Source: CAYSYM01 sp964435115
GTDB lineage: Bacteria > Chloroflexota > UBA6077 > CF-72
Direction of reading: 5' to 3'
DNA: 64,000 nt
Assembly (NCBI GenBank): GCA_964435115.1
Contig: CAYSYM010000008.1
Span: 1-64,000 of the forward strand
Under the pieces are notes generated by a model. It was not told the DNA's origin and ran no database searches. It worked only from the letters and a program-made list of their open reading frames with translations. The position numbers were made by a program, and so were the translations under genes. Positions 1 through 8,654 of the stretch are shown here, piece by piece (the first letter of the stretch is position 1; each line of letters starts with the position of its first letter).

Positions 1-242
1 GGGGCGCCCGGCAGGGGCGTCGGGCCGGTCCTCCACCGGCGTGGGCGGCGAGGCCCCCGGGGTCCTCGAAGGGGGAGGGCTGCGCCGGCGGGGGCGCGCG
101 CGGGACACGTGCGCAGCGGGTGAGCAGCTCGGCGCCGAGAATCGCAACGCCCTCAGCTCGGCAGTCGGCCGAGGTGTGGTGCGGATTGGCACCGGCCCGG
201 CCTGCGGCCGGGACCGTGTCGGCCGTGCGCTAGCGCACCAGG
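1..242. other. Left-edge stretch with no recognisable gene
   Basis: No frame here gives a recognisable protein. A 7-bp GC stem (CCCGGCC at 196-202, GGCCGGG at 206-212, loop TGC) lies just beyond the stop codon of the minus-strand molybdenum hydroxylase gene. It could act as a terminator, but there is no T-tract. Confidence 0.4.
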
Positions 243-2753
243 TCACCCCGGCATTCGCCGCGCAACCAGCCCCTTGAGCACCTTCTCCGGGGTGATGGGG
301 AGCGTCGTGATCCGCACGCCGCAGGCGTCGAAGATCGCGTTCGCGACGGCCGGCGGCACCACTGGCGCGCCACTCTCGCCCAGGCCGTGCAGCGGGCCAT
401 CGCCGCCCGGGTGCTCGGTCAGCTCAACGCGGAGCCTGCCCGGGAAGTCCGTGGCGCTGGGGATCATGTAGTCGCCCAGGTTGGCGTTCGCCACCTGCCC
501 GCCCTCGACGACCATCTCCTCGAAGAGCGCCTGGCCGAGGCCGAAGGCCACGTTCCCTTCGCTCTGCAGCTCGGCCAGGGGCGGGTTGACGACCTTGCCC
601 GCGTAGGTGTTGAGGTACAGGTCGACCGGCGTCACGCGTCCGGTCTCCAGGTCCACCTCCACCTCGGCGGCACAGACGGCCTGGTAGAAGCGGACGGTGG
701 CGATCCCCTGGCCCGTCTCCGGGTCGAGCTTGCCCACGCTGGCGTACGTGCCGCTGCCGAGGAGGTTGCCGGCGCGTGAGCGCTGGACCACCTCCCCCAG
801 CGTGAGGCGGCGTTCCGGTACGCCACGCACCCGGACCTCACCCTGGCCGATCTCCAGGTCTTCGGGGGCGACCTCGAGCAGCCGCGAGGCGAGGGCACGG
901 ACTTGCGCGCGGATCTCGTCCGCCGCGCGCTGGATGGCGCCGCCCATCATGACGGTCGAGCGGCTCGAGCTGGTCGTCTGGTCCCAGGGTGTCAGCGCCG
1001 TGTCCGGGTACGCCTGGTCGACCCGCTCCAGCGGCACGCCCACCGCGTCGGCGGCGATCTGGGCGAGGACCGTCCGTGAGCCCTGGCCGACTTCGGTCGT
1101 GCTGACCAGCAGGCTCAGCGACCCATCCTCGTTCAGCTTGAGGCTCGCGGTGGAGGTGGAGGGGGTCACCGTCGTCTTGACGGTGAGGGCCACGCCCTTG
1201 CCGCGGGCCACCCGCCGCCCGCCGGTCAGGCGCGGCGGGATGAGAGACCCTGGCACTGACCGCCAGCCTTCGGCGGACGTCGCTCCGTTCGGCCGGTCCC
1301 TTGCCTCGCCCCCCGCCGAGCCGGCCGTCGCCCGAGCCGGAGAGGCGGTAGCCGCGGGCGCGCGCGCGCCCGCCGCCCGCCAGCCGCGCCAGCCGATCGC
1401 CTGGCGGGCGGCTTCCAGCAGCTCGGCGTAGTGGACGTCCTCCATCACCTGGCCGGTCGAGAAGTGGTCGCCCTCCTGCACCACGTTCCGGGCGCGCAGC
1501 TCGAACGGGTCGATCCCCAGCGCGTGCGCGATCTCGTCCATCTGCGACTCGTACGCCCAGGTGACCTGCGGGACGGCGTAGCCACGGAACCCGCCGGCGG
1601 GCGTGACGTTGGTGTACACGGCGTACGAGTCGACCCACGCGTGGGGCACCCGGTAGGGGCCAATGGCGCTGTAGCCACCGTTCTTGACCACCCGCGGGCT
1701 GATGTCCGCGTAGGCGCCGGCGCTCCAGAGGATGCGCGCCTGCCGCGCCAGGATGGTCCCATCGCGCGTGACGCCGGTGCGCAGCGTGACCACCGCGGCG
1801 TGGCGGCTCACCGTGTAGAACTCCTCGGCGCGGCTGAACTCCAGCCGCACGGGGCGGCCGCCCACCTTCCACGACGCGGCGGCGACCAGCGGCTCGATGC
1901 GCGGGTAGGACTTGCCGCCGTAGGCGCCGCCGATGTTCCAGGTGAGCACGCGCACGTGGCTCTGCGGCACGCCCAGTGTCTCGGCAACCTGGAAGCGCAC
2001 GGTGTAGGGGCTGGAGGCCGAGGACCAGAGCGTGACCTGCCCATCGCGGATCTGGCACACGGCGACGTGCGGCTCCAGGGAGACGTGCTGCTGCGCCGGC
2101 GTGCGGTAGGTCCCCTCGAACACTTCCGCCGCCACGCGGAAGCCGGCGTCCACGTCCCCCTTGCGCAGCTTGAAGTGGTTGAAGACGTTCGTGCCCGCGT
2201 CGGTGTTCAGGACGATGTCGGGGAAGGGGAGGAAGTCGCGGCGGGCCACGACGTCGTGGATCGGCGCGGCGCCCGGCGCGATCGCCGCCTCCGGGTCCAC
2301 GTAGGCGGGCAGCTCCGCGTACTCGACCTCGATCAGCTCGAGCGCCTCGGCCGCCGTGTCGAGGTCGGCGGCAACGACGACCGCGACAGGTTCGCCCGCG
2401 TAGCGCACCTTGTCGATGGCGATGATGGGGCGGTCGGGCAGGATGGGGCCGTAGTGGGAGCGGATCGGGGCGTCCAGCAGGTCGCGGCCGGTCAGGATGC
2501 CCACGACGCCTGGCAGACGCTCGGCCCGCGTCGTGTCGAGCCGGGCCAGATGTGCATGGGCGGATGTAGAGCGGAGCACCCGGGCGTGCAGCATGCCCGG
2601 CACGGCAAGGTTGACCACGAAGGGGAGCCGGCCGGTGACCCGCTCCTCGGCCTCGCGCATGCATATGGGCTGGCCGACGGCGCTGCCGCCGGGTGGCAGG
2701 CTGGACGACCCCAGGGGCGGACGACCCGAGACCGGTCCAGCCTGCACGCGCAC
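243..2753 (-). CDS. Molybdenum hydroxylase (xanthine dehydrogenase family) molybdopterin-binding subunit, copy 1
   Basis: Large catalytic subunit of a molybdenum hydroxylase, which hydroxylates N-heterocycles or related substrates using water. The N-terminal family pattern (VGQP..REAEERVTG, then PGMLHARVLRS) and the C-terminal GLGES segment carrying the catalytic Glu are visible. The arginine motif is FRGYAVPQ, and the AYxCSFR loop of true CO dehydrogenases is absent. The GTG at 2753 lies 1 nt after the stop of the upstream amidohydrolase and is the preferred start (836 aa). An ATG at 2813 would overlap that gene, and an ATG at 2660 would cut into the domain. It closely resembles the subunit at 6288-8654 but has about 45 extra Ala/Arg/Gly-rich residues near 1215-1385. 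It is the last gene of the operon and has no FAD or Fe-S subunit of its own, so it may share those of the upstream set. The substrate is unknown. Confidence 0.88.
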   Translation of the reverse strand: MRVQAGPVSGRPPLGSSSLPPGGSAVGQPICMREAEERVTGRLPFVVNLAVPGMLHARVLRSTSAHAHLARLDTTRAERLPGVVGILTGRDLLDAPIRSHYGPILPDRPIIAIDKVRYAGEPVAVVVAADLDTAAEALELIEVEYAELPAYVDPEAAIAPGAAPIHDVVARRDFLPFPDIVLNTDAGTNVFNHFKLRKGDVDAGFRVAAEVFEGTYRTPAQQHVSLEPHVAVCQIRDGQVTLWSSASSPYTVRFQVAETLGVPQSHVRVLTWNIGGAYGGKSYPRIEPLVAAASWKVGGRPVRLEFSRAEEFYTVSRHAAVVTLRTGVTRDGTILARQARILWSAGAYADISPRVVKNGGYSAIGPYRVPHAWVDSYAVYTNVTPAGGFRGYAVPQVTWAYESQMDEIAHALGIDPFELRARNVVQEGDHFSTGQVMEDVHYAELLEAARQAIGWRGWRAAGARAPAATASPARATAGSAGGEARDRPNGATSAEGWRSVPGSLIPPRLTGGRRVARGKGVALTVKTTVTPSTSTASLKLNEDGSLSLLVSTTEVGQGSRTVLAQIAADAVGVPLERVDQAYPDTALTPWDQTTSSSRSTVMMGGAIQRAADEIRAQVRALASRLLEVAPEDLEIGQGEVRVRGVPERRLTLGEVVQRSRAGNLLGSGTYASVGKLDPETGQGIATVRFYQAVCAAEVEVDLETGRVTPVDLYLNTYAGKVVNPPLAELQSEGNVAFGLGQALFEEMVVEGGQVANANLGDYMIPSATDFPGRLRVELTEHPGGDGPLHGLGESGAPVVPPAVANAIFDACGVRITTLPITPEKVLKGLVARRMPG

Positions 2754-2754
2754 G

Positions 2755-4170
2755 TCAGGCTCGAGTTGCCGCGACCTCGCGTGAGGACGCCCGACCGTTG
2801 GCCCGCTCGGCATCGACCACGGGGCGCACCATCTTCCCCTGGGGTCGCCCGACGAGCTGGCCCTCGCGCATGACGATCTGGCCGCGGACGATGGTGGCGA
2901 CGGGCGCGCCAGTGGTCTTGTGGCCTTCGAACGGGCTGAGGTTGTTCTTCCCGTGCAGCTCCGACTCGCGGACCACGCCCGGCTTCTGGAGGTCGACGAT
3001 GGTCAGGTCGCCATCAGACCCGACGCGGATGGCGCCCTTCCTGGGGTACATGTTCCAGGTCCGGGCCGGCCCTTCGGACGCGACGCGCACGTACTCGGGC
3101 AGCGTCAGGCGGCCGGTGTTGACGGCGTAGGTGAGGAACAACGGGACGCTCACCTCCACGCCGGCGAAGCCTGAGATCGCCTTCCAGATGTCGTCGTTCA
3201 GCTTCTCCTCCCGGGTGTGCGGCGAGTGGTCGGTGGCGATGCCGGTCACCCGCCCCTCCTTCAGCCCCTGCAGCAGGGCGTCGCCGTGGCCGGGCTCACG
3301 CACCGGCGGGTTCATACGGAGGATGGACTTGAGGGTCCTCATGTCCTCCGAGGTGAGGAAGGTGTAGTGGGCGCCGGTCTCACAGGTGATGTCCACCCCC
3401 TTGGCGCGCCACTCCTCGATCATCTCCAGGCCATCCCTGGACGAGAGGTGGAAGATGTGGATCCGGGCGCCGGTGTGCCGCGCGAAGAGGCCCATGCGCT
3501 GGATCGACTCCACCTCGGCGATCGGCGGACGCGTGTCGACGTGCGCCAGCGCGTCGGTTCGCCCGGCGGCCTTCGCCTGGCTGATCAGGTGCTGCATGAT
3601 CTCGTTGTTCTCGGCGTGGAAGCCGATGCGCAGGCCGAGACTCGCGATGATGCGCAGGCCGTCCAGCATGGCGCCATCGTTGGGCGCCGGGATGTTGCCG
3701 ATCGTCTCGCCGAGGAAACACTTGTAGCCGACGACGCCAGCATCGGCCATGGGGCGGAGCTGGTCCACATTCTCGCTCACGAGCAGGCCGATAAGGCCGA
3801 AGTCGCAGTACGACTTCGACTCGGCGAGCTGCTGCTTGAGCCTGACGACCTCGGGCGTCCCGGTCGGCGGCTTGGTGTTGGGCATGTCGACCACCGTGGT
3901 CACGCCGCCCATCACCGCCGCGGTCGAGCCCGTGCCGAAGTCCTCCTTGTACTCGAGGCCCGGCTCGCGGAAGTGGACGTGCCCGTCGATCACGCCCGGC
4001 AGGATGTGCTGGCCACGCGCGTCGTACACCTCGGCCGCCTCGAGCCCGAGGCGGCCGGGCGCGGCAATTGCCACGAACTTCCCATCCTCGATGGCCAGGT
4101 CGGCGGGGTACATCGCCTCGCTCGTCACCAGCGTCCCATTCTTCACGATCAGATCGGCGCGTTCTGCCAT
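2755..4170 (-). CDS. Dihydroorotase/allantoinase/hydantoinase-like cyclic amidohydrolase
   Basis: A 471-aa metal-dependent amidohydrolase of the dihydroorotase-allantoinase-dihydropyrimidinase group. This group opens cyclic amides such as dihydroorotate, allantoin or hydantoin. All binuclear-site ligands are visible: H64 and H66 in GHVHFREPG, K150 (the lysine that is carbamylated, in GYKCFLGE), H185, H241 and D314 in TDHSPH. Family membership is therefore secure, but the exact substrate is not. It sits between the UbiD decarboxylase and a molybdenum hydroxylase subunit in one minus-strand operon, which points to ring cleavage after oxidation or decarboxylation. A second, divergent member lies at 39132-40520. 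The ATG start is preceded by AAAGGAG about 6 nt upstream. Confidence 0.9.
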   Translation of the reverse strand: MAERADLIVKNGTLVTSEAMYPADLAIEDGKFVAIAAPGRLGLEAAEVYDARGQHILPGVIDGHVHFREPGLEYKEDFGTGSTAAVMGGVTTVVDMPNTKPPTGTPEVVRLKQQLAESKSYCDFGLIGLLVSENVDQLRPMADAGVVGYKCFLGETIGNIPAPNDGAMLDGLRIIASLGLRIGFHAENNEIMQHLISQAKAAGRTDALAHVDTRPPIAEVESIQRMGLFARHTGARIHIFHLSSRDGLEMIEEWRAKGVDITCETGAHYTFLTSEDMRTLKSILRMNPPVREPGHGDALLQGLKEGRVTGIATDHSPHTREEKLNDDIWKAISGFAGVEVSVPLFLTYAVNTGRLTLPEYVRVASEGPARTWNMYPRKGAIRVGSDGDLTIVDLQKPGVVRESELHGKNNLSPFEGHKTTGAPVATIVRGQIVMREGQLVGRPQGKMVRPVVDAERANGRASSREVAATRA

Positions 4171-4202
4171 GGGTGCTCCTTTAGCAGCTATCGGAGAACT
4201 CG

Positions 4203-4258
4203 GACGTCGGAACGGAGTGAGCCTTCTCGCTCACTTCCAACTTCGGACTTCCGACGTC
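4203..4258. repeat. Nested inverted repeat with GTNNGAA tandem heptamers
   Basis: This fills most of the gap between the ubiD-like stop and the amidohydrolase start. The outer arms GACGTCGGA (4203-4211) and TCCGACGTC (4250-4258) pair perfectly. Inside them AGTGAGC (4216-4222) pairs with GCTCACT (4229-4235). Read on the minus strand, 4255-4235 is three head-to-tail heptamers GTCGGAA, GTCCGAA, GTTGGAA. It would form a hairpin in the operon mRNA. Its role is unknown. Confidence 0.7.
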
Positions 4259-5740
4259 TCACTTCAGAATCCAGCCCCACTTCTCGCGGGTGGCGCGCGC
4301 CAGCTCCGGGGTCACCACCGGCTCGGCGAAGCGGTCCTTCCACTCCCACGGCTTGGTGGCGTCGATGATCAGCCGCGAGTTGAAGCCGCGCTCGTCCGGA
4401 TGCACGGCGGGGTCGAGCGGGCCACTCCAGGTGCGCTTGACGATGCTCACGTCGCGCTGAGGGTCGACGCGGGTCAGCATGGCCCAGAGGACGTCGTCCA
4501 GGCGGTAGATGTCGATGTCATCGTCGACGACGACGACGTAGCGACCGGCGTAGGCGGCGGCTCCCGTCTGGCCGGCGACGAGCGCCGCCTGCATGGCGTG
4601 GCCCGGATAGGCCTGCTCAATCGCCACGACGGTCATCATCCGGTTCCCGGCCTCGGGCGGGCACCAGACGCCGACGACCTTGGGCACGCCGGCCTTCGTG
4701 AGCTGCTCCTCGACGAGCGCCGACTTGAGGTAGGCGAGGAACCGGTTGTCCTCGTGCGGTGGCTTGCCCTGGGGGCAGCCGAGCAGGATGGGGTCGTCGC
4801 GGTGGTAGATCGCCTTCACGCGAATCACGGGCGTCATCGGCGAGCCGCTGGCGTAGTAGCCCATCCACTCGCCGTACGGCCCCTCCACGTGGCGCTCCTC
4901 GGGGTCCATCCACCCTTCAATCGCGATCTCCGCGCTGGCCGGGATGGGGAGGGCCGTGTGGCGGCCCGCAACCACGTCGATCGCCTGGCCGCGGACCCCG
5001 CCGGCCCAGGCGAGCTCGCTCTGGCCGTAGGCGATGCCCTCGGCGCAGGCAGCCATGAACAGGAGCGGGTCGGCGCCCACGACCACGACGATCGGGCACG
5101 GTATTCCCCGCTCGAAGTACTTCTCCCGGATGAGCCGGCCGTGCTTGCCAGGGCTGATCCAGATCCCGAGCCGGTCGCGGTCGAAGATCTGGTTGCGGTA
5201 CGTACCGACGTTCACCCAGTCCGAGTCGGGGTCGCGCAGGATGTTCAGGCTCGCCGTGCCGATGAAGCGCCCGCCGTCCTTGGGGTGCCACAGCGGGGTC
5301 GGGAACTTGAGCAGGTCGACCGCGTCTCCTTCGAGGACGTTCTCGAGGATGGGACCGGTCTCGACCGCGTTGGCGGGCAGCGGGTGGAGGTCGGCCAGGA
5401 CGCCGCGCCAGAAGTCGACGAGGCCTGCGTGGTCGGCCTTGGAGGCCGGCAGGTTGAGGGTGACCGCCTGGCGGCCGGGCGTGCCGTTGCAGTTGACGAG
5501 CACGCGGAAACCGGACGGGTAGCCGGGTACGTCGTCGAAGACGACGCAGGGCGAGCCGTCGGTGTGGTCGAGCATCTCGGCGATGGCGCCGATGTCCGCC
5601 TGCCAGGACGCGCCGCGCACCACGCGCAGCTCGCCGGCGGCCTCCACGCGCGCCATCCACTCGCGCGTGTCACGCCAGAGTGGCGGACCGTCGCCAGCTC
5701 CTCCAGGCCGGCCGCGAGCCGGCCGATCGGCCACTGTCAC
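4259..5740 (-). CDS. UbiD family (prenylated-FMN) decarboxylase
   Basis: A 493-aa protein of the UbiD family, whose members reversibly decarboxylate aromatic, heteroaromatic or alpha,beta-unsaturated carboxylates using prenylated FMN made by UbiX. The active-site signature is intact: R182 in VNVGTYRNQ, and E286 and E291 in EGPYGEWMGYY, matching the Arg-Glu-Glu triad of Fdc/UbiD. The GTG start overlaps the stop of the Fe-S subunit gene by 4 nt (GTGA), so the two are translationally coupled. Its place between a molybdenum hydroxylase set and a cyclic amidohydrolase argues for a heteroaromatic carboxylate rather than ubiquinone synthesis. No ubiX is present in the window. The substrate is inferred only from context. 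Confidence 0.92.
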   Translation of the reverse strand: MTVADRPARGRPGGAGDGPPLWRDTREWMARVEAAGELRVVRGASWQADIGAIAEMLDHTDGSPCVVFDDVPGYPSGFRVLVNCNGTPGRQAVTLNLPASKADHAGLVDFWRGVLADLHPLPANAVETGPILENVLEGDAVDLLKFPTPLWHPKDGGRFIGTASLNILRDPDSDWVNVGTYRNQIFDRDRLGIWISPGKHGRLIREKYFERGIPCPIVVVVGADPLLFMAACAEGIAYGQSELAWAGGVRGQAIDVVAGRHTALPIPASAEIAIEGWMDPEERHVEGPYGEWMGYYASGSPMTPVIRVKAIYHRDDPILLGCPQGKPPHEDNRFLAYLKSALVEEQLTKAGVPKVVGVWCPPEAGNRMMTVVAIEQAYPGHAMQAALVAGQTGAAAYAGRYVVVVDDDIDIYRLDDVLWAMLTRVDPQRDVSIVKRTWSGPLDPAVHPDERGFNSRLIIDATKPWEWKDRFAEPVVTPELARATREKWGWILK

Positions 5741-6291
5741 GCGGGGCCACCGTCCGCTGCCTGCGCCAGGCGCTGCTTGGCGTCCATGACGGCGTCGAGG
5801 ATCTTAACGTAGCTGCCGCACCGGCACAGGTTGCCGGCCAGGTATTCGCGCGCCTCCTCGATCGACGGGTCAGGGTTCTCCGCCAGCAGCGCCTTGGTCG
5901 TCAGGATGAAGCCCGGCGTGCAGTAGGAGCACTGGAAGGCGGTGTGGTCCACGTACGCCTGCTGGATAGGGTCCAGCTCGCCGTTCGGTCCCTCGAGCCC
6001 TTCGACCGTCAGGATCTCTTTCCCTTCTGCGAGGGGCGCGAGAAGGAGGCAGCTACTCATGGGCTTGCCGTCCACCAGCACGGTGCAGGCGCCACACATG
6101 CCGATGCCGCACCCCTCGCGGGCGCCGAACAGCCCCAGCTCGTCGCGCAGGACCTGCAGCAACGTGTGGTGCGCGCGAGCCCTCACCCGCCGCTCCTGGC
6201 CATTCACGCGCAGGCTCAAGGCGAGCTTTCCATCTTCGTCGACGGGTCTCGCCGCGGCGTCTTCGGCAGGGCGACCGCTCAGCAACGTCAT
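5737..6291 (-). CDS. Molybdenum hydroxylase [2Fe-2S] small subunit
   Basis: A 184-aa electron-transfer subunit of the CoxS/XdhC-type. The plant-ferredoxin cluster ligands are C61, C66, C69 and C81. The second, helical-domain cluster uses C121, C124, C156 and C158 (CSYC and NLCRC), so both clusters are complete. About 20 extra residues precede the ferredoxin fold. The ATG overlaps the stop of the large subunit gene (ATGA) and the 3' end overlaps the UbiD gene (GTGA). It would pass electrons from the molybdopterin subunit at 6288-8654 to the FAD subunit at 8654-9637, and possibly also serve copy 1 at the operon end. Confidence 0.95.
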   Translation of the reverse strand: MTLLSGRPAEDAAARPVDEDGKLALSLRVNGQERRVRARAHHTLLQVLRDELGLFGAREGCGIGMCGACTVLVDGKPMSSCLLLAPLAEGKEILTVEGLEGPNGELDPIQQAYVDHTAFQCSYCTPGFILTTKALLAENPDPSIEEAREYLAGNLCRCGSYVKILDAVMDAKQRLAQAADGGPA

Positions 6292-8654
6292 CCGACTGCA
6301 GCCTCCTCTCCCACGGGCTGCATCTGCGTGGCCAACCCGCGACCGTCAGGGCCGCCGGCTGCCTGCTCCCGCAGCCCGCGCAGCACCTTCTCGGGGGTGA
6401 TCGGCAGGCTGCGAATGCGCACCCCTGTCGCCCGGTAGACCGCGTTGCCGATCGCCGGCATGACGGGTGGCAGCGACGTCTCGCCAATCCCGTGGATCTC
6501 GTTCGCCTCGAGGTGCTCGAGCACGTCGAGCGTGATGGCGGGCAGGTCGCGGATGCTGGCGACCATGTAGTCGCCCAGGTTGCCGTTCTGGAGCTGGCCG
6601 TGGTCGAAGACCAGCTCCTCGTACAGCGCCTGCCCCAGCCCGAAGGCGATACTGCCCTCCGTCTGCAGCTCGGCCTGGACCGGGTTGATCACCCGCCCGG
6701 TGTAGACGCCGCCGTGGTAGCGCAGCACGTCCACCTTGCCGGTCTCCAGGTCCACCTCCACCTCCGCAGCACCGGCCGCCTGGTGCCAGTGGACCGAGCC
6801 AATCCCCTGGCCCGTCTCCGGATCCAGCCCGCCCCTGGACTGGTACGTCCCGTGGGCCAGCAGGTTCCCCCGGCGGCTCTTGCGGACGATGGTGCTGAAG
6901 TCGACCCCACGGTGTGGCGCCCCCTTGATGCGGACCTGGCCCTCGGCAATCTCGAGGTCCTCCACGCCCACCTCCAGGATCTCCGCCCCGTGCTGTAGGA
7001 GCTGCGCGCGGATCTGGTCCATGGCCAGCATCACCGCGCCGCCCATGGCGTAGGTGGAGCGGCTCGAGCTCGTCTGCTGGTCGTACGGCGTCACGTCCGT
7101 GTCGACCTCGGAGACGGCCACCCGCCCGACCGGCAGGTCCAGCTTCTCGGCGGCGATGATGGCCAGCGCCGTCTTCAGCCCCTGGCCCATCTCCACCGAG
7201 CTGGTCAGGACGTTGAGGCTGCCATCTTCGTTCAGCTTGACCGTCGTCGTGGAGGTGGAGGGCGTAACGGTGCCCTTGATGATGCAGCTCAGGCCTTTCG
7301 CCCGTACCTTCGAGCCCTGGCGGACGGGTGGCTGCGGCCAGTCCCAGCCGATCGACCGGGCGGCGTGCTCGAGCAGCTCGCGGAAGTGGCAGTCTTCGAC
7401 CACCTCGCCGGTCGCGAAGCGCTGGCCGTCGACGAGGAGGTTCTTCATCCGCAGCTCGTACGGGTCCATGCCGAGCCGCTCGGCGATCATATCCATCTGA
7501 GTCTCGTAGGCCCAGGCAGCTTGCGAGATGCCGTAGCCACGAAAGGCGCCCGCGGGCGGGGTGTTGGTGTACACGGCGTACGAGTCGACCCACACGTGGG
7601 GGATGTGGTGGGGGCCGCCCGTGCCATAGCCGCCGTTCTTGATGAGCCGCGGCCCAATGTCGGCGTAGGCACCGGTGTTGAAGTAGCAGCTGCTCTGGCG
7701 AGCGACGATGGTGCCGTCCTTCTTGAGCCCGGTCTTCATCGCGACGACCACGGCATGCTTGGTCACGGTGACGAACTCTTCCTCACGGCTCAGGTGCAGC
7801 TTGACCGGCCGCCTGGCCACGTGGGAGAGGACGGCGGCGATTGGCTCGATCTTCGGGTAGCACTTGGCACCGTACCCCCCACCAAGGGTCGGCACGATCA
7901 CGCGGACCCGTGACAGCGGGAGCCGGAAGATCTCGGCGAGCTGGGCGCGCAGGACGTGCGGCGTCTGGGTGGTGGCCTCGACGGTGATGCGCCCGCCGGC
8001 GACGTCCGCGACACAGGCGTGAGTCTCCAGGGGCACGTGCTGGACCGCCGGGCTGGAGAAGGTGTCCTCGAAAACGTAGGCGGCCTCGGCGAAGCCCTGC
8101 TCGACGTTCCCTTTGCGCAGCTTGAAGTGGTTGCACAGGTTGGACGGGCGGCCGGCCGCGTGGATGATGATGTCCGCGAAGGTCGGGCCGGCACGCGGCG
8201 GCTCCGGGTGGAGGATCGGCGCGCCTTCCGCCAGCGCGGCCTCGGCCTCGAAGACGGCCGGGAGCTCCTCGTACTCGACCGCCACCAGGTCCAGCGCCTC
8301 CTGGGCGGTGTCCAGGTCCGCGGCGGCGATCGCCACGACCGGCTCGCCCACGTAGCGCACCTTCCCAATCGCCAGGATCGGCTGGTCGCGCAGGACAGGC
8401 CCGAAGGTCGGTTCGAGGTCCGTGCGGGCGGCGAGGTCCGCGCCCGTCAGCGCCACGACGACGCCGGGCACGCGGCGGGCGCGCGTTACGTCGACCCGCA
8501 CGAGCCGAGCGTGCGGCGCCGTGCTGCGCAGGAGCCTGGCGTGCAGCATGCCCGGCAGCGTCCGGTTGATGGTGTAGGCGATGCCGCCCGTCACCCGCTC
8601 GCGGGCGTCGATCATCCCGGAGAACGTGGGGAATGCCATGCCGGCCTCCGCCAT
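6288..8654 (-). CDS. Molybdenum hydroxylase molybdopterin-binding subunit, copy 2
   Basis: A 788-aa catalytic subunit of the xanthine dehydrogenase/aldehyde oxidase family. Family landmarks are RERVTGG followed by PGMLHARLLRS, the molybdopterin-loop segment GGGYGAKCYP, the arginine motif FRGYGISQ, and the C-terminal GIGET carrying the catalytic Glu. CoxL's AYxCSFR motif is absent, so this is not a CO dehydrogenase. An upstream ATG at 8750 is possible, but the ATG at 8654 shares one base with the stop of the FAD subunit gene (TGATG) and matches the usual N-terminus. It is the nearest relative in the window of copy 1 (243-2753), suggesting a local duplication. Confidence 0.93.
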   Translation of the reverse strand: MAEAGMAFPTFSGMIDARERVTGGIAYTINRTLPGMLHARLLRSTAPHARLVRVDVTRARRVPGVVVALTGADLAARTDLEPTFGPVLRDQPILAIGKVRYVGEPVVAIAAADLDTAQEALDLVAVEYEELPAVFEAEAALAEGAPILHPEPPRAGPTFADIIIHAAGRPSNLCNHFKLRKGNVEQGFAEAAYVFEDTFSSPAVQHVPLETHACVADVAGGRITVEATTQTPHVLRAQLAEIFRLPLSRVRVIVPTLGGGYGAKCYPKIEPIAAVLSHVARRPVKLHLSREEEFVTVTKHAVVVAMKTGLKKDGTIVARQSSCYFNTGAYADIGPRLIKNGGYGTGGPHHIPHVWVDSYAVYTNTPPAGAFRGYGISQAAWAYETQMDMIAERLGMDPYELRMKNLLVDGQRFATGEVVEDCHFRELLEHAARSIGWDWPQPPVRQGSKVRAKGLSCIIKGTVTPSTSTTTVKLNEDGSLNVLTSSVEMGQGLKTALAIIAAEKLDLPVGRVAVSEVDTDVTPYDQQTSSSRSTYAMGGAVMLAMDQIRAQLLQHGAEILEVGVEDLEIAEGQVRIKGAPHRGVDFSTIVRKSRRGNLLAHGTYQSRGGLDPETGQGIGSVHWHQAAGAAEVEVDLETGKVDVLRYHGGVYTGRVINPVQAELQTEGSIAFGLGQALYEELVFDHGQLQNGNLGDYMVASIRDLPAITLDVLEHLEANEIHGIGETSLPPVMPAIGNAVYRATGVRIRSLPITPEKVLRGLREQAAGGPDGRGLATQMQPVGEEAAVG

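Noticed and set aside
1431..2873. Long plus-strand open frame opposite the first molybdenum hydroxylase gene
   Set aside because: It lies antisense to a well-supported gene. The translation is His/Arg/Val-rich without family motifs, a usual effect of high GC. The same applies to 3217-4368, 12648-14078, 17420-19441, 35642-38104 and 45868-47535.
243..8654. Aerobic CO dehydrogenase (CoxMSL)
   Set aside because: The molybdopterin subunits lack the AYxCSFR loop that carries the Cu-binding cysteine of true CoxL. Only the general family is supported.
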